Positions 25,367 to 33,870 of a DNA stretch of 64,000 bases are shown here, in pieces. The DNA is taken from contig NZ_JBAKHD010000001.1 of the NCBI RefSeq assembly GCF_049065735.1, positions 682,001-746,000 on the forward strand. The letters are read 5' to 3'. Both the position numbers and the translations under genes were made by a program. The first letter of the stretch is position 1, and each line of letters starts with the position of its first letter. The notes beneath the pieces were generated by a model, which did no database searches, was not told where the DNA came from, and saw only the letters and a list, made by a program, of their open reading frames with translations. This stretch comes from Paramesorhizobium sp049065735. Its GTDB lineage: Bacteria > Pseudomonadota > Alphaproteobacteria > Rhizobiales > Rhizobiaceae.

Positions 25367-25948
25367 TTAGAACAAACGCTCGCGGACATAGATGGTGTCG
25401 CCCGGCAGAAGCGGGTCGGTGATGAGAACCCGCCCGGTGATGATCTTGCCGTTCAGTTGCCGGGTAATGTCCACATTGGCCTGTTCCGCGCGGGGCGTGA
25501 AGCCACCGGCGGCGGCAATCGCCTTCTGTGCGGTCATCCCCGGCACGTAGGAATATTGCCCGGCAGCGCCCACTTCGCCCATGATGAAAACGGGCCGGTA
25601 ACGGTCCATCTCGACCGAGACGTCCGGGTCGCGCAGATAGCCGCCGCGCAGCTTCGTGGCGATGTCGCTTTCCAGCTGCTGCAGGGTGCGGCCCCGCGCC
25701 GGCACCTTGCCGATGAGCGGGAAGGAGATATAGCCGGACGGGTCGACATTGTAGGTATTGGTGAGATCGGGCTGCTCGAACACCGTGATGCGCAGGCGAT
25801 CCCCGGCGTCCAGTATATAGGGCCGGTTCAGCGCCTCGTGGAAGGCGGGAGGGGCAGGAACATAGCTCGCGCATCCGCTGACGGCCATGATGGCCGAGCC
25901 GAATGCCGCCATGAAGATGCGCCCAGAAATACGCCTTGTTTCTCGCAC
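25367..25948 (-). CDS. Polysaccharide export outer-membrane lipoprotein (Wza/ExoF type)
   Basis: About 193 residues from GTG 25948, chosen since GAGG lies 9 bases upstream; TTG 25957 and ATG 25912 are possible. Lipobox AVSGC predicts a lipoprotein. The Poly_export domain (YILDAGDRLRITVFEQPDLT, SGYISFPLIGKVPARGRTL) is followed by one SLBB-type domain (PVFIMGEVGAAGQYSYVPG). It is shorter than Wza (about 380), like rhizobial ExoF-related short forms. Divergent from the chain-length gene. Confidence 0.88.
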   Translation of the reverse strand: MRETRRISGRIFMAAFGSAIMAVSGCASYVPAPPAFHEALNRPYILDAGDRLRITVFEQPDLTNTYNVDPSGYISFPLIGKVPARGRTLQQLESDIATKLRGGYLRDPDVSVEMDRYRPVFIMGEVGAAGQYSYVPGMTAQKAIAAAGGFTPRAEQANVDITRQLNGKIITGRVLITDPLLPGDTIYVRERLF

Positions 25949-26100
25949 CGCTTGCAACCTCAGTTTCCGCCGTCACGTCTTCCGCCGCCGGCAGGTATCC
26001 CACAATCGTCATGCTGTTATCGAACGGTTAGGGTTAATGGCTGGTAAAAGCTAACCCTGCAATACCGACATTTTTGGGAACCCGCTGTTTAACCTGATGG

Positions 26101-26122
26101 TTACCATACGTATTTACCATAC
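26101..26122. promoter_or_regulatory. Direct repeat in the divergent EPS promoter region
   Basis: TTACCATAC occurs twice with 13-base periodicity (26101-26109, 26114-26122), and GGTTACCATACG overlaps the first copy. The repeat lies about 40 bases before the chain-length gene, between two divergent EPS genes: a candidate regulator site. A GGGTTA/TAACCC inverted repeat is about 65 bases upstream. Confidence 0.4.
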
Positions 26123-26163
26123 TTGCCAGCCCCAAGCGTGGGGGCGGTGTGGAGTATGAGTTC

Positions 26164-28371
26164 ATGTCCAGTGCGGCTTCGGCGGGTAATGATGTCGATA
26201 TTGATTTGGGCGCTCTGTTCAGCAGCCTCCGGCGCCACGCGCTCTTTATTTTCTTAGGCGCGCTGACGCTTGCCGCCCTCGCTCTCCTCTTCTGCATGCT
26301 TGCGACGCCGCAATACCGGGCCGAAAGCCGGATATTGATCGAAACGCGCGAATCCGTCTTCACCCGTCCCAATGCCGAAACTGCGGCCGACCGTCCGGCC
26401 ATCGACCAGGAGACCGTCAAGAGCCAGGTGGAGGTGATCTCTTCCTCCAATCTTCTGAAGAAGGTGGGCGACAAGCTGAAGCTTGCAGAGACCGACGAAT
26501 TCGGGAGGCCGTCGCCGCTGTCGCGACTGCTGATTTCCCTGGGCCTGAAGCAGGATCCAACGCAGGTTTCGCCGCAGGATTATATGCTGCAGGAGATGCG
26601 CGAGCATCTGCAGGTTTACAGCATTCCGGAGTCGCGCGTGATCGTCGTGCAGTTCTCGTCAAAGGACCCGGCGCTCGCGGCCAGCGTCTCGAATGCGATT
26701 GCGGATGAATATATCGCCCTTCAGCGCGAAGCCAAGCTGCAATCCACTGACGACGCAACCGCCTGGCTTCAGCCGGAAATCGCCGATCTCAGCAAGCGTC
26801 TCAAGGAATCCGAGGCCAAAGTCGCTAACTACCGCGCGTCCACCGATCTTCTGCAGGGACAGGGGGAGGAGCCGATTGCCTCGCAGCAATTGTCGGAAGT
26901 GTCATCCGAGCTTTCGCGGGTTCGCGCCAGCCGGGCCGCGAGCGAGGCGAAGGCGGAGAGCATCCGCAACGCGCTGGCGACCGGCGCTCCGCTCGATACG
27001 CTGCCGGATATCGTCGCCTCGGGGCTGATGCAGCGCCTGCGCGAGCGGCAGATCCAGTTGAACTCGCAGATCGCCGACCTCTCCACCTCGCTTCTTCCTG
27101 GCCACCCGCGCATTCGCGCCTTGCGCTCGCAGCTTGCCGACCTGAACCAGCAGATCCGTGCGGAAGGACGCAAGATCCTCGAAAGCTTTGAGAATGAGGC
27201 GTCAACCGCGAAGCTGCGTGAGACGGAGCTCAATCGGGAGTTGAACCGGGTGAAGGCGCAGGCTGCGCAGGCCGGTGGCCAGGCGGTGGAGCTGCGGGCG
27301 CTGGAGCGCGAGGCGGCGGCGCAGCGTGAGTTGCTCCAGACCTATCTCACCCGGTATCGCGAGGCTGCTTCCCGAACCGACCGCAACTATCTACCGGTGG
27401 ATGCGCGCGTTTTTTCTCCGGCGGACATCCCGGCGCAACCCTATTTTCCCAAAACGCTCCCCATCGTGGGCGCGACATTCTTTGCGGGGCTTCTCTTGCT
27501 TTCGATCTTCGTTCTCTTGCGTGAGCTTTTCAGCGGCCGCGCCATGCGTCCTGTCGATGGCGCTGCGCAGCCGCCTGCCGATGAAATCCGTATGCCTGTA
27601 GCCGCCGCTGCCGCAGCGCCTGTTGCTGCCGCAGCCGTGCCGGATGATAACGAGGAAAAGACGCCCCGCCGCGCCCGGCCAGACCGTCCGCTGCCAGCGG
27701 CTGAAACCGTGCAGGAGATTTACGACAGCTACACCGCCATCGGCGACGACCTGCCGGAAAATCCGCACAGCGTGCCGACCATCGCCAAGCGCCTCGTCGA
27801 GCTTGGCGCCACACGCGCCCTGATCGTCTCGCCGGAAGGCGATGACGGCTCCGCCGCCTCGGTGCGCCTCACGCGCGAAATGGCCGACCGGCATTTGCGC
27901 GTCATCCTCATCGATATGACCGGCACGGGCGCGATCAGCCGGGCGATGCTCGACGGAAGAACAGTCTCTGGTATCACCGACCTGCTCGCCTCGGAAAAGC
28001 AGTTCACAGACGTCATCCATAGCGACCATTATTCGGATGCGCATGTGATGCCCTTGGGGCTCGCCGACCCCGAACGCGCCATGCGCGCCATCGACCGGCT
28101 ACCGATCATTCTCGACGCTCTGGAAGCGGCCTATGACATCGTCGTGGTCGAATGCGGGCCATCCAACGCCGAGGCCATCAAGCGACTTTATGGCGCGGCG
28201 ACGCAGATCGTTCTCAGCATCGTCGATATCGAGGATAACGCCGTGGCGCTCACTGCCCTCGATCTGGAGGATAACGGCTTCGAGGACGTGCTCATCCTGA
28301 TGGGTACGGAACCGGAAGCACCCATTCCACCCTCGGGCAAAGGGAAAAAAGGCTCGCGGCTGGCGTTGTAA
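26164..28371 (+). CDS. Polysaccharide chain-length/co-polymerase protein (Wzc/GumC type) with degenerate kinase domain
   Basis: 735 residues from ATG 26164 (GGAG 9 bases upstream). Two membrane helices flank a Wzz domain and a long coiled coil (LAFF... type region about 170-420). The C-terminal P-loop-like domain begins ALIVSPEGDDGSAASVRL: the GKS/T of Walker A is absent. Walker A'-like VILIDMT and a later VVVECGP remain. No tyrosine cluster at the tail (GKGKKGSRLAL). It probably sets chain length and links to the exporter but is unlikely to be an active tyrosine kinase. Confidence 0.88.
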   Translation: MSSAASAGNDVDIDLGALFSSLRRHALFIFLGALTLAALALLFCMLATPQYRAESRILIETRESVFTRPNAETAADRPAIDQETVKSQVEVISSSNLLKKVGDKLKLAETDEFGRPSPLSRLLISLGLKQDPTQVSPQDYMLQEMREHLQVYSIPESRVIVVQFSSKDPALAASVSNAIADEYIALQREAKLQSTDDATAWLQPEIADLSKRLKESEAKVANYRASTDLLQGQGEEPIASQQLSEVSSELSRVRASRAASEAKAESIRNALATGAPLDTLPDIVASGLMQRLRERQIQLNSQIADLSTSLLPGHPRIRALRSQLADLNQQIRAEGRKILESFENEASTAKLRETELNRELNRVKAQAAQAGGQAVELRALEREAAAQRELLQTYLTRYREAASRTDRNYLPVDARVFSPADIPAQPYFPKTLPIVGATFFAGLLLLSIFVLLRELFSGRAMRPVDGAAQPPADEIRMPVAAAAAAPVAAAAVPDDNEEKTPRRARPDRPLPAAETVQEIYDSYTAIGDDLPENPHSVPTIAKRLVELGATRALIVSPEGDDGSAASVRLTREMADRHLRVILIDMTGTGAISRAMLDGRTVSGITDLLASEKQFTDVIHSDHYSDAHVMPLGLADPERAMRAIDRLPIILDALEAAYDIVVVECGPSNAEAIKRLYGAATQIVLSIVDIEDNAVALTALDLEDNGFEDVLILMGTEPEAPIPPSGKGKKGSRLAL

Positions 28372-28530
28372 GATAAGCCGGCATGTGGCGCTGGACACGA
28401 CCTATGCGTTTGTTATGAATAACGGGTCGAGGGGGAAATCGCAGTATACGCCCTGTCCAGCCGGCGTGCCGATGAAGATGGGCTACATCGGCATTGGCGA
28501 GTGCCTCGCTCTCGAACCCGAAGTGAAATT
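28372..28530. other. Intergenic stretch before microprotein B
   Basis: No gene or repeat seen. The segment separates the chain-length gene from the 31-codon ORF; no clear promoter consensus. Confidence 0.4.
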
Positions 28531-28626
28531 ATGGGCTATTTTTATCCGCCTGTAATCATCACGATTGAGGTAAGAAAAACCCGCACGGGCTGGACAGTCA
28601 TCGTGCGGGTTCAGATATTACCCTAG
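28531..28626 (+). CDS. Putative 31-aa microprotein, family copy B
   Basis: ATG 28531; the upstream GAAG is only a weak ribosome site. Product begins MGYFYPPVIITIEVRK and continues TRTGWTVIVRV before QILP. It aligns to copy A (14448-14540) gaplessly over 19 codons: identical TRT-W and VRV, with I/V, L/I and K/R exchanges, and one silent change at each end. An inverted repeat of 10 bp (28578-28587 / 28602-28611) lies within the coding part. A terminator follows. Function unknown. Confidence 0.45.
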   Translation: MGYFYPPVIITIEVRKTRTGWTVIVRVQILP

Positions 28627-28633
28627 TCGAAAC

Positions 28634-28662
28634 GCCTCTCGCAGTTAGCCGCTGCGAGGGGC
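28634..28662 (+). terminator. Hairpin after microprotein B
   Basis: GCCTCTCGCAG pairs with CTGCGAGGGGC (11 bp, one G-T pair), 7-base loop, followed by ACTTTGG. The stem starts 7 bases after the stop, as at copy A, although the sequences differ. Confidence 0.55.
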
Positions 28663-28695
28663 ACTTTGGAAATATACTGCCTCCGTTCGCCTGTT

Positions 28696-29820
28696 TCAAG
28701 ACATCCGCGCCCGCAGCTTCTTCGCCAATTCCCAGAGTTTGGGGTTCCCCTTCACTACCGCCGTGACGGCATTGCGTGCCCGCCAGGCGGAAGCATAGGC
28801 GTGGCCTTTCACCGTAAAGCCCAACACGCCGTCGTAAAGCGCTTCTTCGATATCGCACCAATCGCGTTTGTAGGGCTCATCGCCAATGCCGAAGCTGTAC
28901 ACGGCGATGCCTTCCGCGCAGCTCTGCGCGATGTCTTCGAAGAACAGGTACTCGCCGGGGCTTGCCGAGACCATATCGTCATCGGCGATGCCGGCGAAAT
29001 CGACCGTCAGCCCATCCGTCCAAAAGGATTTGCCCATCACCGCACGGATGACGCCGCCGACTTCCAATCCCTTGATCTCGAAGGTTCTAGGCGTCTTCCC
29101 CACGCCTTCTCTAAAGAGCGCATGAAAGAACTGCTGCACGCCGGGCTCGCCGAACACATTCTCGATGCCGCTTTTCGCAAAGCGCTCCGCCTTGATGGAG
29201 AAGAACCGGTCAAGCAGCGCGCGTGCCTCGTCGGCGGTCGCCGCCGTGACGATGCGGTAACCGCCCGCTTCTTCATAGCGGCGGGTATGCTGGCGATGCT
29301 TCTTGCGCTTACGCTTGGAATTGCTGCGCTCGAGCACACTGTCAAATCCGCAGCCGAGCGAGGCGGACAAAACCGGATTGGGATTGCGCGCATGACGCAG
29401 GCAGAGGAGGGGATTGCCCGTCTGTGCAAGAGAACCGAGCTGCCGCGAAAGCAGGAGTACGTCGATATCGGGTCGCGCCGCGCGAATGGTGCGTAGAAGC
29501 GAGCGGATATCATCCTTGCCGATCAGCTTCGCAACCCCACGCCTCAAGATGGGAAAATTGCCGTTGGCATGGCTGCCCCCGGGAAACCGCGCCAGCCGGA
29601 CGGAGCGGGATGTCACCACCTCAAGCGGCAGCATCAGCACCGGCGTATCGCCATCGTGGAGCGCCGCGATGAAGCAATCTTGATTGGCGTGTTCCTGCCA
29701 GTTGCGCACAAAGGAAGCCGATTGCGGGAGTCCGGCGGCATATCCATCAAGGCTCGAAGGCAAAAGACGAAACGCGGCGTCCACATCGTCGATGATACGG
29801 GGCGAAAAGCGGATGCTCAT
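28696..29820 (-). CDS. CelD/FemAB-like GNAT-fold acyltransferase
   Basis: 374 residues. Matches the Acetyltransf_6 (CelD/BcsL-like) family: N-terminal half weakly conserved, then SNSKRKRKKHRQHTRRYEEA, LLDRFFSIKAERFAKSGI, and the acyl-CoA domain with FDFAGIADD-like strand and YSFGIGDEPYKRDWCD. Such proteins modify polysaccharides or lipids with acyl groups. Its position beside the EPS genes supports a decoration role, by inference. Confidence 0.8.
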   Translation of the reverse strand: MSIRFSPRIIDDVDAAFRLLPSSLDGYAAGLPQSASFVRNWQEHANQDCFIAALHDGDTPVLMLPLEVVTSRSVRLARFPGGSHANGNFPILRRGVAKLIGKDDIRSLLRTIRAARPDIDVLLLSRQLGSLAQTGNPLLCLRHARNPNPVLSASLGCGFDSVLERSNSKRKRKKHRQHTRRYEEAGGYRIVTAATADEARALLDRFFSIKAERFAKSGIENVFGEPGVQQFFHALFREGVGKTPRTFEIKGLEVGGVIRAVMGKSFWTDGLTVDFAGIADDDMVSASPGEYLFFEDIAQSCAEGIAVYSFGIGDEPYKRDWCDIEEALYDGVLGFTVKGHAYASAWRARNAVTAVVKGNPKLWELAKKLRARMS

Positions 29821-29827
29821 CGGAGAC

Positions 29828-30046
29828 TTAGCCGTCTTTCCGGCGCGGCGGCTTTTCCATCCAGGAAATGATCCACATCGCCGGAAGCACCCAGAGGATA
29901 CCCGTGAAGAAGAAATAGGCCAGATGCACCCAGCCGCTCGACTCCGCCAGATGGCCGACCGCGATGATCGTCGCTAGCACCGCATAGATCATCACCAGCG
30001 CCACCAGCAAAAAGGTTCCGATCAGTTTCTTGAGCCTCACCCGCAT
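29828..30046 (-). CDS. DUF2842 small membrane protein
   Basis: 72 residues from ATG 30046 (GTG 30055 is in frame). Two membrane helices (IGTFLLVALVMIYAVLATII and YFFFTGILWVLPAMWIISWM) and a basic end (KPPRRKDG). It matches the alphaproteobacterial DUF2842 family, which has no known function and usually sits by ctaA, as here in divergent orientation. Confidence 0.85.
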   Translation of the reverse strand: MRVRLKKLIGTFLLVALVMIYAVLATIIAVGHLAESSGWVHLAYFFFTGILWVLPAMWIISWMEKPPRRKDG

Positions 30047-30201
30047 CGGCCGCACCCCACTTGTCCTGCCGGTTTAACTACTGTTTCTGGCGCGCTAGGA
30101 AAAGGGGAAAGAAGGGCGACGGCGTGTCGCGCGGGTTTTGCTTGTCTTGCGGGCAGGGATGCGGCAGGTACTTGTGCGGATTTTAACGCGGAGTGAATGG
30201 C

Positions 30202-31272
30202 ATGTCGGTAACAGCGATGGGCGGCAAACTTGTTTCGCTGGGAGAGCAGGAGAAGCGCAACCGCCGCGCCGTGCGCATCTGGCTCTATGTGGTTTTCGCC
30301 GTGCTCATCGCCATCGTCATGGTCGGCGGCGCGACGCGGATGACCGGCTCCGGCCTTTCCATCACTGAATGGAAGCCGATCCATGGTGTAATTCCGCCCC
30401 TCAATCACGCCGAATGGCAGGAAGAATTCGAGAAATACCAGCAGATTCCCCAGTATGAGCAAATCAACAAAGGAATGACGCTCGATCAGTTCAAGGACAT
30501 CTTCTGGTGGGAATGGGCGCACCGCCTGCTGGCGCGGGGCGTCGGCTTTCTTGTCGCGATCCCGCTCGCCTTCTTCTGGATCACCGGCAGGCTGCAGCGG
30601 GGGTTGAAACCGCGCCTGCTTGGAATATTGGCGCTGGGCGGCCTTCAGGGCGCGATCGGCTGGTGGATGGTCTCCTCCGGCCTTGTCGAGCGCACGAGCG
30701 TCAGCCAGTACCGGCTCGCGACGCATCTGACGCTCGCCTGCATCATCATCGTCGCCGTCTTTTATGTCGCGCGCGGCCTAGCCACTTATACCGAGCGCCC
30801 CGCCGCCCGCTCCATCCAGCGCTTCGCCGGCTGGATGGTGGTGGCCGTCTTGGTGCAGATCTATCTCGGCGGCCTCGTCGCCGGTCTCCATGCCGGCCTT
30901 ACCTACAACACATGGCCGCTGATGGACGGCTCGATCATCCCGTCCGATCTTTTCACGCAGGTTCCCTGGTGGCGCAACCTTTTCGAGAACCCGAAAACGG
31001 TGCAGTTCGCCCACCGCATGTTCGCCTATACGGTGCTGGTCCTGGCCGTCCTCAATGCTGTTCAGGCTTGGCGGATCGCGCCTGGCACGACCCATGCGCG
31101 CCGCACTTTGATGCTGGTCGGGCTGATCATGATACAGGCGGCAATCGGCATCGTAACGCTTCTCACCAGTGTTCCCATCCACTGGGGCCTGACGCATCAG
31201 GCCTTCGCGCTGGTGGTGCTTGCCTTCGCCGTAGCCCACTGGCGGGCGTGCAAGGGGGCTTACGGGGACTGA
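30202..31272 (+). CDS. ctaA: Heme A synthase (Cox15/CtaA)
   Basis: 356 residues from ATG 30202 with GGAG upstream. Eight membrane helices. The heme-ligand histidines are seen in WWEWAHRLLARG, YRLATHLTLAC, QFAHRMFAYTV and HWGLTHQAFAL; the N-terminal VGGATRMTGSGLSITEWKP is diagnostic. It oxidises heme O to heme A for the cytochrome aa3 oxidase, in the inner membrane. It stands as a single gene followed by the TA pair on the other strand. Confidence 0.97.
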   Translation: MSVTAMGGKLVSLGEQEKRNRRAVRIWLYVVFAVLIAIVMVGGATRMTGSGLSITEWKPIHGVIPPLNHAEWQEEFEKYQQIPQYEQINKGMTLDQFKDIFWWEWAHRLLARGVGFLVAIPLAFFWITGRLQRGLKPRLLGILALGGLQGAIGWWMVSSGLVERTSVSQYRLATHLTLACIIIVAVFYVARGLATYTERPAARSIQRFAGWMVVAVLVQIYLGGLVAGLHAGLTYNTWPLMDGSIIPSDLFTQVPWWRNLFENPKTVQFAHRMFAYTVLVLAVLNAVQAWRIAPGTTHARRTLMLVGLIMIQAAIGIVTLLTSVPIHWGLTHQAFALVVLAFAVAHWRACKGAYGD

Positions 31273-31281
31273 GTTCGCAGC

Positions 31282-31701
31282 TCAGCCTTCCCATGGATTG
31301 AGCAGGGTTACACCGGTTTTCTCGAAATCGGTGACATTGCGCGTAACGAGCGTCATACCAAAGACGAGGGCGGTGGCTGCGATGAAGCTGTCCGCATAGG
31401 GCCGCGGATTCGGGACATGCAGCATCGCGCTCCTTCTTGCGACCGCCGTATCGACCGGAAGAATCCGGTTGTGGAACATAGGTATGACGTGTTCGTCCAG
31501 CCAGTTCCGTAGAACCGCGCCCTGAACAGGGTCTTTGCGCTCCATCTGAAGCGTGCCGATTGCGAGTTCTTGTACGACAACGGCCGAAAGATAGAGGCTC
31601 GCACCGGGCACCTCGCGGCTCCATCGAGCAACGTTCAGGTCCGCTTTTCCAGTACGGACTTTGCGGAACTCAGAGATGACATTGGTGTCGAGGAGATACA
31701 T
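31282..31701 (-). CDS. PIN-domain toxin, VapC/FitB type
   Basis: 139 residues. The PIN catalytic acids are all visible: D5 in YLLDTNVISE, E in VVVQELAIG, D in RPYADSFIAATA and D in TRNVTDFEKTG. It is a Mg2+-dependent ribonuclease; targets are usually tRNA or rRNA. Its ATG overlaps the antitoxin stop by one base (TGATG), so the pair is translationally coupled. No damage seen. Confidence 0.93.
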   Translation of the reverse strand: MYLLDTNVISEFRKVRTGKADLNVARWSREVPGASLYLSAVVVQELAIGTLQMERKDPVQGAVLRNWLDEHVIPMFHNRILPVDTAVARRSAMLHVPNPRPYADSFIAATALVFGMTLVTRNVTDFEKTGVTLLNPWEG

Positions 31702-31958
31702 CAGGACAAATCCACCTGGCCCGGCGTTTCGCGCGAGCGAGGGAATTCAATCTCAATGTCCTCGATGCCCGGCGGCAGGCCGAGTTCATCGACGATGCTT
31801 CGCTGCTTGCCCAGGATGCGCTGGTATTCTTCAAAGGACAACAGGACGTGAGCGGGCTTACCGCGATCCGTGATAATGACCGGGCCATCATTGGCCGCAC
31901 GCTTGGCGCGGCCAATATCCATATTAAGCTCGCGGCTGGATAATGTGGTAATGGCCAT
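31701..31958 (-). CDS. Phd/YefM-family antitoxin
   Basis: 85 residues from ATG 31958, with GGAGG 6 bases upstream. The DNA-binding N-terminus is visible (ITTLSSRELNMDIGRAKRAA, then GPVIITDRGKPAHVLLS), followed by a disordered toxin-binding tail (IEIEFPRSRETPGQVDLS). It neutralises the adjacent PIN toxin and should repress the operon. Longer upstream extensions of the frame lack a ribosome site. Confidence 0.93.
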   Translation of the reverse strand: MAITTLSSRELNMDIGRAKRAANDGPVIITDRGKPAHVLLSFEEYQRILGKQRSIVDELGLPPGIEDIEIEFPRSRETPGQVDLS

Positions 31959-32005
31959 AAGGAACCTCCGCTTTGCTGCTGGTTCAATGTTGCTACCGTT
32001 ACCAC
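31945..32005. promoter_or_regulatory. Inverted repeat around the toxin-antitoxin promoter
   Basis: GTGGTAA (31945-31951, inside the antitoxin start) and TTACCAC (31999-32005) are inverted copies 47 bases apart. Antitoxin dimers bind such half-sites; spacing is wide, so this is tentative. Confidence 0.3.
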
Positions 32006-32028
32006 AAAACACCCTATTGCCCAAGCGG

Positions 32029-32856
32029 CTAGTAGGCAGACAGCCGCAAATCGCGCAGCGCGGCAGCGATTTTCAGCTCCCGCGCCTCATCCTTCTCATT
32101 GCCATCCTCCCGGTGCCATGCGGCGGAAAGGCAGCCATAGGCGAAGGCGTAGTCGAGAATAAAGGCCGGGTGCCGGTCGATGATCGGCGCGAAATGTTCT
32201 GCCATATGCCGGGCGCGCTCAAGATCGAGGCAGAGATCGTCCCGGTCGAGTGGATTGTAGAAGATATTAGCCGCATCGAATGCCGCGTCCCCAACGAGCC
32301 CGTGCGGATCGATCGCCAGCCAGCCGCGCGGGCTTTCGATGATATTCTCGTGGTGAATGTCGCCATGCAGCGGGATGGCCTTATGCGGCACTGCCAGCAG
32401 GCGCTTGGCGAGCTCGGCAGCTTCCGCATAGATCGGCCTTTTACCCGTCACGGCGAACAGCCCGGCAAAATGTTTTTCCAGCGGTTGCAGATCGGCGGGG
32501 ATAGACGAAGGGGAGGGCGTGTGCAGCGCGGCGAGGACTTGGCCGAAAATTTCGATGCACTCCGCATCCTTGCCCGCCTTCAGATGCTCTTCGAGATGAT
32601 AGTTGCCCGCATATTCGAGCAGCATCGACGTGCCCCTCAGATCATGAAGCCGGGCCGCGCCATGGCCGTCCCGCCAGCGAAGATAATGCGCGCCGCGCAA
32701 CTCCTCCATTCCTGCAGGCTTCAGTTTCTTGACCACCAAGGGCTCGCCCGGATGGTCCCGGCTCTCCACCTTCCACACATGGCTCGAATGCGTGTCGGCC
32801 AGCGGCTCGGACGAGAGGATATTCCACTCGGGCGGAAAGACCGGTTTTGCATCCAT
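32029..32856 (-). CDS. Aminoglycoside/hydroxyurea phosphotransferase-like kinase (APH(6)_hur family)
   Basis: 275 residues, protein-kinase-like fold. Lysines in LVVKKLKP fit the ATP site; the catalytic loop is PLHGDIHHENII and the metal site LAIDPHGLVGDAAFDAAN. The Pfam family includes streptomycin 6-kinase and hydroxyurea kinase, but most chromosomal members have no proven antibiotic substrate, so resistance should not be assumed. Its ATG (32856) uses the last base of the argC stop (TGATG), so it is co-translated with an arginine-synthesis gene. Confidence 0.82.
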   Translation of the reverse strand: MDAKPVFPPEWNILSSEPLADTHSSHVWKVESRDHPGEPLVVKKLKPAGMEELRGAHYLRWRDGHGAARLHDLRGTSMLLEYAGNYHLEEHLKAGKDAECIEIFGQVLAALHTPSPSSIPADLQPLEKHFAGLFAVTGKRPIYAEAAELAKRLLAVPHKAIPLHGDIHHENIIESPRGWLAIDPHGLVGDAAFDAANIFYNPLDRDDLCLDLERARHMAEHFAPIIDRHPAFILDYAFAYGCLSAAWHREDGNEKDEARELKIAAALRDLRLSAY

Positions 32857-33791
32857 CACGCTTTACCGAGCATCAGATCCATGTTCTGCACCGCCGCCCC
32901 GGACGCGCCCTTGCCGAGATTGTCGAGCAGCGCGACGAGATTGACCTGCCCGTCGCCTTCTGTGCCAAAGACGAAGAGCTTCATGCGGTCGGTGCCGGCC
33001 AGTTCCTCGGCATCGACGCGGGGCAGCTTGGCGCTCGTCTCCAGCGGCACCACCTCTACGACATCCTGCCCGGCATAGTGCTCCACTAGCACCGCATGGA
33101 TATTTTCCAGCGAGGGCGTACCGGCCAGATCGCTCGTGTACAGCGGCACCTGCACGATCATGCCCTGCGGGAAACGCCCGACGCTGGGGCTGAAGATGGG
33201 CCGCCGGTCGAGCCTTCCATGCAATTGCAGCTCCGCGACATGCTTGTGCCGCAGCGGCAGACCGTAGAGGAAACTGTTCGCGGTCAGATGCTCAGGGTGA
33301 TTCTCATCTTCCATCTGAGCGATCAACTGCTTGCCGCCACCCGTATAGCCCGAGACGGCATTGACCGTGACCGGGTAATCGGCAGGCAGCAGCCCGGCAT
33401 CGCGCAACGGGCGGATGAGGGCGATGGCGCCGGTCGGGTAGCAGCCGGGATTGGCGACGAGCCGCGCCTCGGCGATCCGCTCGCGCTGGCCCTTGGCGAG
33501 TTCCGCAAAGCCATAGGCCCAGTCCGGATGAACGCGGTGCGCCGTCGAGGTGTCGATGACGCGCGTCGAATTATGCCCGTCGAGAAGCGCCACCGCCTCG
33601 CGCGAGGCATCGTCGGGCAGGCAGAGGATGGCGATATCGGCGGCGCGCAGATAATCCGCGCGCAGATCCTTGTTGCGCCGCTCGACCTCAGGGATAGAGA
33701 TCACGTCCAGATCGTCGCGACCGGCAAGCCGCGTCCTGATCTGCAGCCCGGTGGTGCCATGCTCGCCATCGATGAAGATTTTCGGTTTCAT
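32856..33791 (-). CDS. argC: N-acetyl-gamma-glutamyl-phosphate reductase (type 2)
   Basis: 311 residues, the short type-2 ArgC. N-terminal IFIDGEHGTTGLQIRTRL binds NADP; the catalytic cysteine 117 is in VANPGCYPTGAI; YTGGGKQLIAQME and RHKHVAELQ follow. It reduces N-acetylglutamyl phosphate in arginine synthesis. Often lies after rpsI in Rhizobiales; here speB and three small genes come between. Confidence 0.96.
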   Translation of the reverse strand: MKPKIFIDGEHGTTGLQIRTRLAGRDDLDVISIPEVERRNKDLRADYLRAADIAILCLPDDASREAVALLDGHNSTRVIDTSTAHRVHPDWAYGFAELAKGQRERIAEARLVANPGCYPTGAIALIRPLRDAGLLPADYPVTVNAVSGYTGGGKQLIAQMEDENHPEHLTANSFLYGLPLRHKHVAELQLHGRLDRRPIFSPSVGRFPQGMIVQVPLYTSDLAGTPSLENIHAVLVEHYAGQDVVEVVPLETSAKLPRVDAEELAGTDRMKLFVFGTEGDGQVNLVALLDNLGKGASGAAVQNMDLMLGKA

Positions 33792-33870
33792 TGGCTTTTG
33801 CCCATAGTTTCAAAGCGATACGGATATTTGCAGAATCTGTTTTAGAGGGAGTTGAATCAAAGTCCGAAGT

